From Undaria pinnatifida (Eukaryota > Sar > Phaeophyceae > Laminariales > Alariaceae), in contig JABAKD010000009.1 in NCBI GenBank assembly GCA_012845835.1, positions 3,696,904 to 3,760,903 on the forward strand: a stretch of DNA of 64,000 bases, given 5' to 3'. Below the pieces are notes generated by a model. The model worked only from the letters and a program-made list of their open reading frames with translations, was not told the DNA's origin and did no database searches. Both the position numbers and the translations under genes were made by a program. Shown here piece after piece: positions 25,652 to 37,347 of this stretch (its first letter is position 1; every line of letters begins with the position of its first letter).

Positions 25652-28600
25652 CAGACGAAGAGCTGTCTATAAATATTGATATAGAAAATGAAGCATGGCC
25701 GTGGGGAATCATGGGAGGGACAAGGAGACTTTAGGGGGAAAGTAGACGAGCCCCCAAAACCTGTCTTGGCAGCAGCTCGACGAGTGCAAGCTAGCATGGG
25801 CACGCCGAACGCAAGCGAGCTGGGACTCTTGCCAATGACGTGAACAGACATGATGTAGTCCCTAAATTAGCTGCCAAGCCAGGCATCTTGAGCATTGTAA
25901 GCTTGGCCACAGTCGTCTGCAGGGGCACAAGATCAACCCCGAGGTCAAGAGGACCCCCAATGTTCGACAAAACAGGATATCGACTATTCTCACCACCCGG
26001 AGATCGGGCGATGGGATCCGCATCCAATGCCAGTGGTAGTGTATTGTCTGCGAATTGTACTCGTATAAACTAGTAATGCCGGGCGCACAACGACGTACCA
26101 TGATGCTACCTGCAACAGCCGCTGTGTAGTCGCGGCGAACGCATCAAGGCGGATCGCCCATTCATGCCACTGGACAGAGTCGACACTGCATTGCGCTACA
26201 GTGTCGCTAATGCAGGCGAGGATCTGCTCCGTCTCTATTTTGATAACCTAGATACATACCGGGACGTTACCAACGAATTGCAGTGGTACGCATTAGCCGT
26301 CATAATATTACCTGGCGCGCAATGGCTATATCATGCCGGCAGAAAAAGTCGCTGTTGTAAATTCAAGGCAAGCGCCGGTGGATACACCATCATAGAAAAG
26401 TTGATAGCACCGCCACTGCATTACAATGAAGGGTCGCCGCTGCAGGTAGGTGTCTAGTTGATCTTTGATTTTGTAACGCAGTTACGAAAAGAAGCACTAC
26501 TTACAATTTATAGTCCTACGTATAATGCCTGTCGTGAAACGGCTGCACCACAATGCCAGCGAGGAGCGCCGCTGTAGAGTTTGAGCGAGGGTGTGAGGAT
26601 GGGGTCGCCCCCACAAAGTTTTGAACGGACCCGACACTGCGTCACCCTGAACGGTCGCTGATGCAGGTGGGCAACAATTCTGTCTCTACTTAACATGTGC
26701 AGGTATCTACTGGTCAGTACGTACGGGTTTTAATTGTACGAGTAATACCTGCCGCAAGATGTCCTTACAATACCGCCTACGAGGGTCGCCGCTAATGGAG
26801 TCGCGGAGAATGCATGACCGTGTATTCGCCATCTAATTTGTCTATCGTAAGTTCATTGACAAAAACGACATGGGACAACACTGTAGGGTCACTGATGCAG
26901 TGTCGGATGACACATCCAATTTCCTGGTGGGGGGCAGGCACATGCTGTCACGTCGACAGAGTTGCCATTCATGCTTTACACTCCTCCCTCCCCCTACCCC
27001 CTCGTGTTTTGTTTATATCGATATTCGCTTGGATATGTAGTAGCTACCTCGCTGCCCATTACGGCGATGAGTCAAGCACCTGGGGTGAGTGGGCGTGTGC
27101 ATTGCTTGTCGTCGAATCACCCGCACCCTTTCGTTGCGCGTAGAGCTCAACAACAAGAGCAAGAGAGAGAACTTGCGGGAGCTTGCGGGATGGCTCGTGA
27201 TGCTCTTGACCAGTAGTTTTCCCAGTTTCCCAAATCAGGTTTGTTGAAGGAAAGAAAATCTTCCCCCGAGATACAAGCAACTCACGTCGAAAGGCGTGCG
27301 CGCTTACGTGCCGCCAGATACGCACATCGGTTACATGACAAGTGCTGATACAAGTACTCATCACACAAGTACGCTGTGCGAGTAAGGAGAGGGGCGACGC
27401 CATCACACCGACCCACTATCCGCTAAACCACGTACAGGTGGGTTTTGTTATAGTTTCAATTATTTTGCAAATAGACTGCCCGATAGGGAGAAACAACTAC
27501 TCCATTATCGGCGTTACCTTGGTGGGGACGGGGACGCGAAGCAAAAGTTTCCGCTTGTGGAACCACATCGTAGGTTGTCGCGGTTGAGTCACGACTGACG
27601 CGAACGCTCGACATGGGAGTCGTTTGCCCGTTATAGTTGGACACCGTCGAAAGAACGAACACCACACCGTACTACACATGTGATCCCCGAGGCAGATGGT
27701 GTAGGTATACAAAGTATACATAATAGTTCCGTCTGATCTTTTGATGCAAATACAGTAAGTACCGATACAGGTCCGGGCACGCGACGGTTGTTGTGTGACG
27801 GCGGCAACCAGTCGTCGAATATGAATCGCAACCAGGGCAGCCGTCACCACGCAGTGACGGTGGGTAGGGCCTCTGAAGTGTGGAGTCACCTTCGTTCTGC
27901 CTTGGTTAAGATCTCTTGGAGAAGAGACAAACAAAAGAGGAGGCACATGTACATGTATGCCTCTTAAGTTGGTTTGGGCATGTCTTCTTGGGAGCATGAA
28001 TATAGACAGCATCACAAACTCAAGACGCCACAAACAATGGCGAGTTCAACGTGCATCCTCTTCACCAGCGTGTGACAGTTGAATTGTGTTATCATCTGAG
28101 AGAAAATGTTAAGGCTGTGAAACCAACGGGAATAGGCGCAGCCGTGGAGTGCTCGAGTGTCGAGTAACCCTAAAATTCTTAAAGGTTTCTACAATTTGGG
28201 AGCTCAAGACCTCTCCCAAAAACCGATTTGGAAAAATGTTAAAGTACAACAGGATGGAAAGTCCCATACGACGACGATCGTGGAAAAAATGTTTCGAGTG
28301 AAGGAGCCCTGTGATTCAGAAATCATAGCACAAATATCAATATATTTTAGAAGACAGTCGCCTCATGTAGGTATGTGACTACGGGCCTGTTGTTAGAAGT
28401 GAGGGTAGGATTTGAATCGAAATAGATGCATTCAAGAAAGCAAGCAAGCGAATATTGGTTGCTCTGCATTTCGAAGCCGAGAATATCGTGCGAGCTACAT
28501 TGTGATGGAGTATTCGTACTACCTATGCTGTTTACCGAACAATTGAAGGTCGGGAGGATAATTTCCTTGCTCCAAGACTCACAGTGACGGGAGCTTGCTT

Positions 28601-30600
28601 GTTCGAGTCGTCTGATAAGCTCACATAGAACAGAGAATCGGCGGTGTTTCGGTAGCCATGCCAATAACAAAGTACTTAGTTGTACGAGTGAAGGAACGAC
28701 GCTGCTACGTCGCGTCACCCGGTCTTGCTCTTTGCTGGTTTTCACCTTTTGTCATCGACGTTGATCAACACGTCACCATCAGTGTTACGTAGGCGTCGAA
28801 AAGAAGGGGAAGAACCCCCCCCCCCCCCGCTAGCACCTCAGTCACCTTTGGATCGCGGTGTTAACCTTCCCCCGCCGCCTCTCACTTCCCGCGCCTGATT
28901 CCGTCATGCACAAATCAGGTCTTGTGACGACATGTCATCGGCAATGCGCAATAGAAGGATATCGTGGCCTGACGGGGGCCGAAGATGACGACCGGGCGTG
29001 GTGGCAATGACGCTAGCGGGAAGACAAGCGACACAGATGGCGCGCGTGGCAACGGTGATGGTTTTGCTGCGAGCCGAGAAGCTTACCCAACCAACGGATG
29101 CGAAGCGGCAGCGGCGGTCCAACCTGGTGACTGGTTTGAAATAGCCCGCTACCGGTTCACCAATATATAGCCCGCCCGACGAGCGAGCTGGAGGTGCCGT
29201 TCAGGCGGCGGCCACGGCAGAAGCGAGATATACTAGGCGCGCGTGCGAGCCTGGTCGCCGGCCCCGGAGCACGGTTCGCAGGTTTACGGGTTGCCGGGCG
29301 GGTTCAAGTTGAGCTATTCAGACAGTCACAAGGCCTGGTCATGGGTGAAGTTGACAGTTAGCTGTCGCTCGCTAGGTAACCTGGTGGAGATACAATGGTA
29401 TGCATTCTCGAAAATCGCTACCTGAAGGTACACCGTCACGGCCTCCCTTGTCTGGTGTGCGCTCAACATATGTGTGGGTGCGTCCTACATGAGGGAGGAC
29501 GCGGGCCACCACGGTGCTAGCAATCATTTGCTTTTGGCCCGTTTTGTTCGAATTGAGGCGCTTCTTCACCTAACGGTGTCAGAATGACATGGTCTTTTTC
29601 CTCATCGTAGTGTATGTGGCAAGGCATTGTTCATTGGGTTGTACTTCCTTTCCTTGATATTTTGAGGGTTAGGTTTCGGGGTCATTTTCAACGTCTCCAT
29701 GGGAGGAGTTGGCGCATCCCTACCGTAGCATGTGTTGGGGGTGTGGTCTGTGTGGAATCGTGAGCGTTCGTGTCCACGGTCCCACGTGACAGACGAGAAG
29801 GTTGCCCCCGACTCGGGTGTGGCGCACCCCGTGCATAACACGACAGGGAGTAGAGCCGCGTTTGTTTGACACGAACATCACACAGATGGAATAAACTTAC
29901 GGCGACACGTCGAGATGGTAGTCGCCCGTTCTGAAGGACACGAGAGCAACAAGGTACAGCTTGTAAGAGGCGTGGGGACACCTGACGAGGTTCACGGTCG
30001 AGGTCTTCCGCTGGGGACTACGGTGGTACCGTTGTCCGTACGGTGAATTTGGTGTCATTCTTCTCTGATGTTGCCAACCATGCCTCCATGTCCTTCTGGA
30101 GTGTAACAAGTCTCTACGAGCGGTGGGGAACGGTCGTTCTCTTCGAGCATATATGGAGTTGATGGCGGTGAGGGCGTTATCGCGATAAGGGCACCCAGTT
30201 CTCGTTGCTTATCGGAGGGGCGACCACGCTCGCAACCCGAGGAAGCATATCGGATCGACCGATTCAGTGATGAGGGTGGTAGCGGTCCAACGCTTACAAG
30301 GTGTATACACAAGATATAAAAAATGATCGAAGAGGGTGTCACGTAATCAGTCTTGGCAAGCCTAAGGAAGGATTGACGACCGGGGGAACATACAACCAAG
30401 TTAAAATCAAAACGACAAACATTGTACGAAAACATAAGTCTCAGCCTACGTCGGAGATGGAGGTGTCGAATTTTACGGCACCATCCGGCGGTTTTGTCAC
30501 CGGAGACCACTGCACGCGGTGATAGTTAAGAACCCAACCGGTATCATTTTAGGGAGAGAGATACAGTATACGCGTCGGCGAGATAAATAGGAAATATCAA
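25650..30600. other. L-specific segment with no partner in R
   Basis: In R the sequence matching L 25.56 kb (58.95 kb) is followed almost directly by that matching L 30.6 kb (59.05 kb). So about 4.9 kb was inserted in L or lost from R. It holds the satellite-like array at 26.04-26.96 kb, unrecognised minus-strand frames at 27497-28033 (178 codons) and 30055-30510 (151 codons), a C14 run at about 28816, and a GC-rich patch at 28.97-29.35 kb with short Gly/Asp-rich frames. I recognise no family in any of these, and I could not find terminal repeats or a target duplication at the borders. Confidence 0.45.
26040..26960. repeat. diverged tandem array, unit about 225 bp, 4 copies
   Basis: A motif of the type TAATRCCKG/TATTACCTGGCGCGCAA recurs near 26061, 26300, 26520 and 26741, and a second motif ACACTG..GTCGCTRATGCAGG recurs near 26190, 26632 and 26880. 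Spacing is about 220-240 bp. Copies have drifted strongly, with short indels, as in an old minisatellite or satellite. Confidence 0.55.
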
Positions 30601-33492
30601 CAAGCTGCGCTGAGCGCATTTAGACAAAGGGGGGACAATTCTCGCTCTCACGATTCTGAACCCGATAAAACAAGGCGATTTGAAATTTGAACAAATGATA
30701 AAGAGTCTACAGTAATACGCACCATCTATCGCTCCCTCCCGTCACAAATTCATACTATGAATTGCTCCCATTATTCCACCTGACGCTATTGTTCCTCCTA
30801 TTTGTTTCGTCACAGGCATGCCCACCTACCGATAAACCATCGTTACCCCCCAACGTTGACGTTCATTTGTGTAGCGTCTTGGGTTATTATTGCAATCAGA
30901 AAAATGCTACAGAAGAGGTTCGACATTACGACCATCAGGTACTTCACCGTTAGAGTATTTTAGTACCCGATACATTAGTAAATGGGGGTGAATCACGATT
31001 CAGATTAAAAACACCACGACCATATTGCGAGGAAAGATTGATACTCCGACGGCTTCTGGTGTCTGCACGGTAAAATGGCCTACGCAAAAATCTGAAATTG
31101 CGATTTCAAGTAGTCTTGAGGAGGAGGCCGTGGCTACGGATATGTGCTCGATTGGCTCAACACACAATGGATATTTAATCAAACAAACATTTAAGAGAGT
31201 GTGAAATGTACAAGGAAGAACCGGATGTGCTCGAGGAGAGGATAAGGAGGTTAACGTCTTTGACATGAAAGAGATAGTTATATTAGACAGAAGTGTCAAA
31301 ACGATGGATGAAATAGGAGACAGATGGAGGCCGCAAACGGCAAAACCGGACGGGGGTAAAATATACAAAAGCTTTCCAATGCAGTATACGAAAGAAACGT
31401 CATGAGCGCCAAACTGGAGGAGATGTCGCCATTAGAAAAATAAACGGCAAACTCCATGTGGAAAGGGATGCATGGTTAGTGGTTCAATGACAAACACAAG
31501 CATAAAATGGGTCCCTCCCAAATAGTCAGTTTTCGTCTGTTTTCTGGGGATGGCGTCGGTTGGCATCGGAGTGAAAAATTGCGTGTCGCACAACGTGAGA
31601 TAGATAACTATCGTACCGTCATTGTTTCTCGATTTACTGTATTGGCGGAACCAGAGATGGGGATCGATTTTAATATAATGCGGCGTGGAGAACCTCGGCG
31701 CGGCGCAAATGGGATACTATGACCAAGTGAGTAAGCCACCCGCGAAGCATTTTCATGGTATCCCATCGCTGTCAGGAAGTTGTTACATCACAAGACATAT
31801 AAACTAATTCGAAGAGGCAGTTCGTACTGAAGAAGCTACACACAAGGTGCCGAGGTCCGCCTGACAAGTGGCCACTAATTGGATGGACCGCAGCCTTCAT
31901 GCCGTTTAGCGAATACCTCACTGAGCTTCGCGCATGTCGCGCGCCATGTCCACCTTGTTAGTGGTAAATAAATGCTCTCCATCTCGGGGTTTATGAAATG
32001 CGGGGAGGTATGGTCCCCTTACTATAGCTCCAGCACGAAACGAGTGCCGCTAGCCATACAAGTATCCCCGGTATCATGCGAGCTAAGCCAATGCACTCCT
32101 ATGAGTTTCTGAAGACAACAATGTTCGAGCAAGGTACAAGTTGTGCCATAGCTTACGAAGATCGAAGCATACATGTGTTCTCCAAGTCGTACCTTTTCAG
32201 CATTGCCTTCATTGGGAATACTTCCACGTTTTGCCGCTCCTGTTGTACCTCGACGCGTTTTGGCCTCCTTCCACGATGACGTTCGATTTCAGATATCCTC
32301 ACGGAAATGGGCAAACATCCAGGGTTCGGTTGCTACTGGCAGTGGACGGGTCTTACAATTGAGGTAGTTGTACTATGCTGAGACATTTTTCGATTGACGC
32401 CGTGGTTGGTCCTAAATCAGTCGAAATTCCCATTGTTTGATGTGGACTTCCTTTCTTGCTAATGCTATATTGTTGGGCGTGGGGTTCCTCAACGGGGAGC
32501 ACTGCATTATTATCCAATCGATTTCCTAGGTACGGTGTAAAAACACTGATGTCAGGAGATCAGTAAGGCAAATGGCGCAACTGTAATGTGTGGCATGCGC
32601 CAAGTCTGTGGATGTTTGCATACAAATACCGTGTCCACGATTCGACCGGAAAGGTGGGGGCGCACTCATCTGATCCACAGGTGTAGTCCTCTAGGACCAA
32701 TGACTTCCGCACGTCTAACATGTCGCGAAAGATAGCATGAGGTGTTAGGCGAGCTGTAGAGGATATGAGCCCCATGCTACCAGCAACCACTTGTGAGGCG
32801 GACGCCCGCACCATGAGCGTTCGCTCACGCTTACGATAAGGAGGTTTGACATTAAATTGATTGTTTATTTTTCGTCAACATTTCCAAAGAGGGCAACGAG
32901 AATCCTTTTAAGCCCAGGTTAATATATGTTATAATATTGCAGCGAAGCTACATGCGATTTTCTCGAGCGCTTCTTGGTTTCATGATAAGCTTCCCCACGA
33001 AAAATAAAGGCTGCTTGTCATTCTGCGCCAACAGGTAGAAATATAATTTCGCCAAACTTTCATAAACGCGTCAGTTGGTCGCACGATAACCTTAAGGGTA
33101 ACATTGGGCCGGTCTAGGTTTGGCGTTGTTTGTGAGGGTATGACCTGACATTCCCAGAGTCTCCCTATCTTTTTACAAGACCTCGACTACCTTCTATATA
33201 ATTCGGTGGACCTCACACTACGTCACGCCCTCGAGGCTGATAATCATCATAACAGCCACAAACACGGCACCCGCGGACGGCCAACTTGGACATTGTAGAG
33301 CTTCATTGTGATTGACGAAAGTACTGTCGTGAAAGCGAAACATTTCTGCGATATCAACAAAAGGACTTTTAAGTCAAGGCTAAAAAATTTAGTCAAACAT
33401 ATGCATCAGCTGACGAATGAAGGTATATGTAGTTTGTATGACCTAACTCCTACGTAATTCGGTGCGAACATGGATATATCATAAAAAATAAA

Positions 33493-35121
33493 TACACCCC
33501 AGCTGTGAGATCAAAAATCTTGTCGAAACTCATCTTTGCAAAAGATGTGTGTAATACTCCGATCGCGCGTATTACAGGTTGCTTGTCCACATTAAAGATA
33601 TAGGTCGGCGACTCCCCTTACAACTACAGTGTATCTATCAGGGTCGACAGGGTGATGTTAGGCAGTGTGTGCGCGGAAACTTTGAAACCCGTTCCACCGA
33701 AACTGACCATCAGGGGACAGGCCGGGTCGACATACACACGCATCCGTATACAACGGCAGCTTGCGCTGCCGGGGTTGTAACGAAGACCACTGATAGAGAC
33801 AGCTTACGCTATACCTACAATGGGACCCGAAGGGTGCGCCAGCTAGCGTTGGGCTGAGAAAGCAACTGAGGTTAATCGACACACGACGCGTATGAAAATC
33901 CGAGGAAGTGTGGTGAGCTAAAGCTTTTTGTTTCCCTACCTGCTAGAGGATGAAAATAAAAAAAAAAATTAACACCCGTTTCTGAGGGGGACAAAATCGG
34001 ACAGCCGTGGACGGGAATGCATCAGTTTATCAACTGAATCCTGTAGGTCGAATAGCCGAGGAAGGGAGGGTGGAGTGTTCAAAGACGCGGGGGCCTAGTT
34101 TTGATCAAGGAGGTGGCGGGAGGGGGGGAGGGGGGGAGGGACAGGAGGAGCACCTCAATTTGAGCCTGAAAACAAATAATTCTTCTTGTGGGGGAGGGGG
34201 GGGGGGGTGTCGGGGGGGGGTCTTAATATCGCAATGATGTCGGGGTTTGCTATACGCGTGGTACTAGGTCCAGGCGATGGTGCGGGTGGTGGGGAAGGAG
34301 GAGGCTTGACAGCGGGGGGGAGTGAGAATTGCAGCAGCGCCACGGACGGTTCTTAAACCATAATGAGGCGTTATCCAGGACGTGGAAATGTTTTTTACTC
34401 AGGCGGATTTGGAAATTAGGTGGGACGTTTGAGCAAGAGCGAGCGAGAAAAATAAACGAAAACGAAGTGGTGGGGGGGGAAATTGTTTTCATATGGTGTA
34501 GGTCACATATTGCATGAAAATTCACTCCAGCTATGAGATCAAAGAATTGGTCGAAACTGATCTTGGCAACATTGTGTGTGATACTCCGATCGCGCGTATT
34601 AATTACATATGTAGGTGCTTGCTATACGCTCGGTGCTAGGGCTAGGCGATCGTGCGGGCTGTGGGGGGAGGGGTTATGAATGAAAGCTAGGTCATGGATA
34701 GCTACAACGATAATGACGTGATATCAATTGCTTAGAAGTGTTTATTGGTCTGTCAGATATCGATTGTTAGTCGGGCGTTTGAACGAACTGGGCGGGGAAC
34801 AAAAGGGGGGGGGGGGCAAAGGAGGGCGGAGATGCGTTGGAGGTACGGCATCGATGGCTAGAAGGATAATGTTATGATATCAGCTGGCTGGTAGGGTTTA
34901 GTACTTTGGTATATATTGATTTAGGTGAGGAGTTTGAACAAGAGGGATCGGGCGGCGGGGGGGCGTGAATTTCAATATGTGCGCGGGAATGTAAACCCTT
35001 AAGAGGGACGAATCTGACGGTTGTAGCAAGACGACACCCCTTTACATTACCTGTCTGGTAACGTTTATTATTGTAGAAGGTTTGATGTTACATGTAGTAT
35101 GAAACCCAGTTGTTGGGTGTA
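33493..35121 (+). mobile_element. element E, copy E4 (full length candidate)
   Basis: The left end is TACACCCCAGCTGTGAGATC and the right end TTGGGTGTA (35113-35121), giving short terminal inverted repeats TACACCC / GGGTGTA. Copy R has the empty site near 46235-46250, where sequence runs from the GAACTTGGATATA flank straight into CTCTAGATGATTTCCGC; in M the same two flanks are separated by E4. Block order equals E3, ending in the same TAGAAGGTTTGATGTTA block (35076). Its length of 1629 bp is close to E3 (1626 bp) only by coincidence: E4 carries a 287-bp insertion and E3 a 295-bp internal duplication. The target duplication is unclear; TATA is a candidate. Confidence 0.7.
33694..33980 (+). mobile_element. 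SINE-like insertion nested in E4
   Basis: Element E continuity is broken after ACCCGTT (33687-33693) and resumes at a second ACCCGTT (33974-33980), a perfect 7-bp target duplication. The inserted sequence ends in an A-rich tail (33951-33968), as expected for LINE-mobilised short elements. Near its start is a hairpin, GGCAGC-TTGC-GCTGCC (33755-33770), extended by ACAAC/GTTGT. I could not place a convincing pol III A box, and GGGTCGACATAC (33724) is only a weak B-box resemblance, so tRNA origin is not shown. Confidence 0.6.
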
Positions 35122-35830
35122 TATATAGCTCTAGGTGATTCCCGCTCAAAGTACCGCACGATAGCAAGAGGATGGTCCGTACGTTACTTAAAGCTAGGTA
35201 CTTGCCACGTTCTACGATACAAGTATACATCTTCCTGAAAGAAATAACTTCAAGTCCCAACTTTTTTCGGATACCCATGGTTTAATGGACCTCTTGTTGT
35301 CTTCCCCACATCTAAGCCATGTGATACCGTCCGTCAGGTGAGTACATATTTGTTGTTTTCTCCAAACAAAGTATTGTGTGTGGTGTAGACCTTCTCATAT
35401 GTGCATCTCTGCCGAGCTATTGGTTTAATAGTACCATTCCACCAATAACTCCTGTACTACGCATACTACGACTATAACTGGGTTAAACATATTTTCTAAA
35501 TACTGTTCTGGTTGGCGGGGTTCCGAAGGTAAGTAACTAAGCAGTATCTCGGGTATACTATACCTCATCACAATAATCGCCATACAGCCAAGAGGACGAG
35601 GTTTGATTTTTCGTGGTTCATTCCCGTTGTCCTCAAAATCCATTTAAAAATACATACAAGAGTTTTTCCATGTACTTTTTCGAACGCACACTGGTGAGGG
35701 TCCTTCCAACGCACACTGTGTCGGGCCCGGGGGGGGTGTTCGGGGGGGGGCGCGTCGCTCCCTCCCGACACTGCTACTTGCATCCAAGCACCGTTCGTCT
35801 GCCCTGCCAACCCAGTGCTGGTGGTGCTAT

Positions 35831-37339
35831 TTGGGACACACACACGAACACCAACACACTCTACACTGCTAGTAGTAGCATACAAGCACCGTTCGGCTGG
35901 CCTGCCAACGCAGCGCTGGTGGTGCATTTTGGGACACACACACGAACACCAACACACTCTACACTGCTAGTAGTAGCATACAAGCACCCTTCGGCTGGCC
36001 TGCCAACCCAGCGCTGGTGGTGCATGCGCTGGAACGTTTGCGCCTCTGCTGTTCGATCCTGCTACATCACGATGCGGGACAACAACAAAAAAAACAACAC
36101 AACACACAAACATTTCACTTCGTTGTGCCCTGGGCTGCGGACAAAAAAATCCCTTCCCAAAAAACCCTCCTCGTCCTTACAAAACCAAAAAATTCAAACG
36201 GCGTGACGAACTACACCCTCTGTGGACAGTGGAGCACCAGAGAGTGTGTAGTGTTGTTGGTAAGACACGACAGTTGACCTTCTTGTTGGTGATTGACTGT
36301 TGAGGATCTGATCTGGTGTGTGGACGTCATCTAGATCTGAAGACAACTACTGTAGTAGGGGTTTCTATTTATCCTCTTCTGGATTCTGATATAGGGATTC
36401 GGGGATGAAGTTAAGATCGCTTGTTTTCTTGTGTTCGGAGCTAATAAAATAACAACTTCCCTCTCCTTTCTTAGCACCTGAATGGTGCTGACCAGCCCCC
36501 CCTCAGGCCAAGGGGGGATACTTTCAGGTCAGTAGACCTTGCCTAGCTTAGGCGTGTCTACAATTATCGATAATTCAGGTTGAACACACCGACGTTAGTC
36601 AGGGATTTTTTCTGGTACGATTGCGACAGCGGCACGCAGGTATGGATTGGGCCGCGTTTCGGCAGGAAGCCCTCGACCCGATGAGGGCGGTGTCCATATG
36701 CTGCATCAGGACTCCGAACGAGGTTGGCTGTGGTCGTACGAGGAGCCGCTAGAGGCGGTGTCCCAGCATCGCACCCAGCGTGGAGGGGCTGCAGCAGCAG
36801 GCTCCACATCTGGTGAGGGCGAGGTTCGAATCGGGTTGATTGACTTGGTTCTGTTCAGGCGTGTCTACACCTCGCACGCAAACAACCACCTCGTGGGTGC
36901 ATTTTGGGACACACACACGAACACCAACACACTCTACACTGCTAGCAGTAGCATACAAGCACCCTTCGGCTGGCCTGCCAACCCAGCGCTGGTGGTGCAT
37001 GCGCTGGAACGTTCGCGCCTCTGCTGTTCGATCCTGCTACATCACGATGCGGGACAACAACAAAAAAAACAACACAACACACAAACATTTCACTTCGTTG
37101 TGCCCTGGGCTGCGGACAAAAAAATCCCTTCCCAAAAAACGCTCCTCGTCCTTACAAAACCATAAAATTCAAACGGCTGCGATTCAAATCAAACGGCGTG
37201 ACGAACCACACCCTCGCACGCAAACAACCACCTCGTGGGTGCATTTTGGGACACACACACGAACACCAACACACTCTACACTGCTAGTAGTAGCATACAA
37301 GCACCCTTCGGCTGGCCTGCCAACCCAGCGCTGGTGGTC
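35831..37339 (+). repeat. 98-bp direct repeats, four copies
   Basis: TTGGGACACACACACGAACA starts copies at 35831, 35929, 36904 and 37246; each ends in CAGCGCTGGTGGT. Copies two and three extend together for about 270 bp (35929-36200 and 36904-37175) with only a few differences, including an A-rich ACAACAAAAAAAACAACACA stretch. Copies are nearly identical while the host block is strongly diverged, so the array is young. All three forward frames are partly open through it, giving the false impression of long ORFs at 35613-36206, 36647-37165 and 36840-37466; none matches a known family. Confidence 0.9.
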
Positions 37340-37347
37340 TCCGGAGC

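Larger units (their letters stand above)
14950..31950 (+). repeat. ancient duplicated block, copy L
   Basis: Left copy of a long sequence also present as M (32.7-42.3 kb) and R (45.45-60.9 kb), same strand and same order. Matching intervals by eye: 14950-15120 with R 45.46-45.62 kb; 15660-17510 with R 47.22-48.75 kb; 20630-22200 with R 48.78-50.26 kb; 22290-25560 with R 56.09-58.95 kb; 30600-31950 with R 59.05-60.85 kb. Identity is low, perhaps 65-75 percent with many indels, so the duplication is old. Two parts of L have no partner: 17515-20630 (retrotransposon plus element E3) and 25650-30600. I find no protein family in the shared sequence. It may be a decayed large mobile element or a plain segmental duplication. 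Confidence 0.7.

Noticed and set aside
33720-33735. SINE of tRNA origin from a B-box-like GGGTCGACATAC
   Set aside because: The match to the B box is weak and the insertion border leaves no room for a proper A box upstream.
36815-36840. Possible tRNA B box (GGTTCGAATCGG)
   Set aside because: No A box or acceptor pairing at the expected distance upstream.
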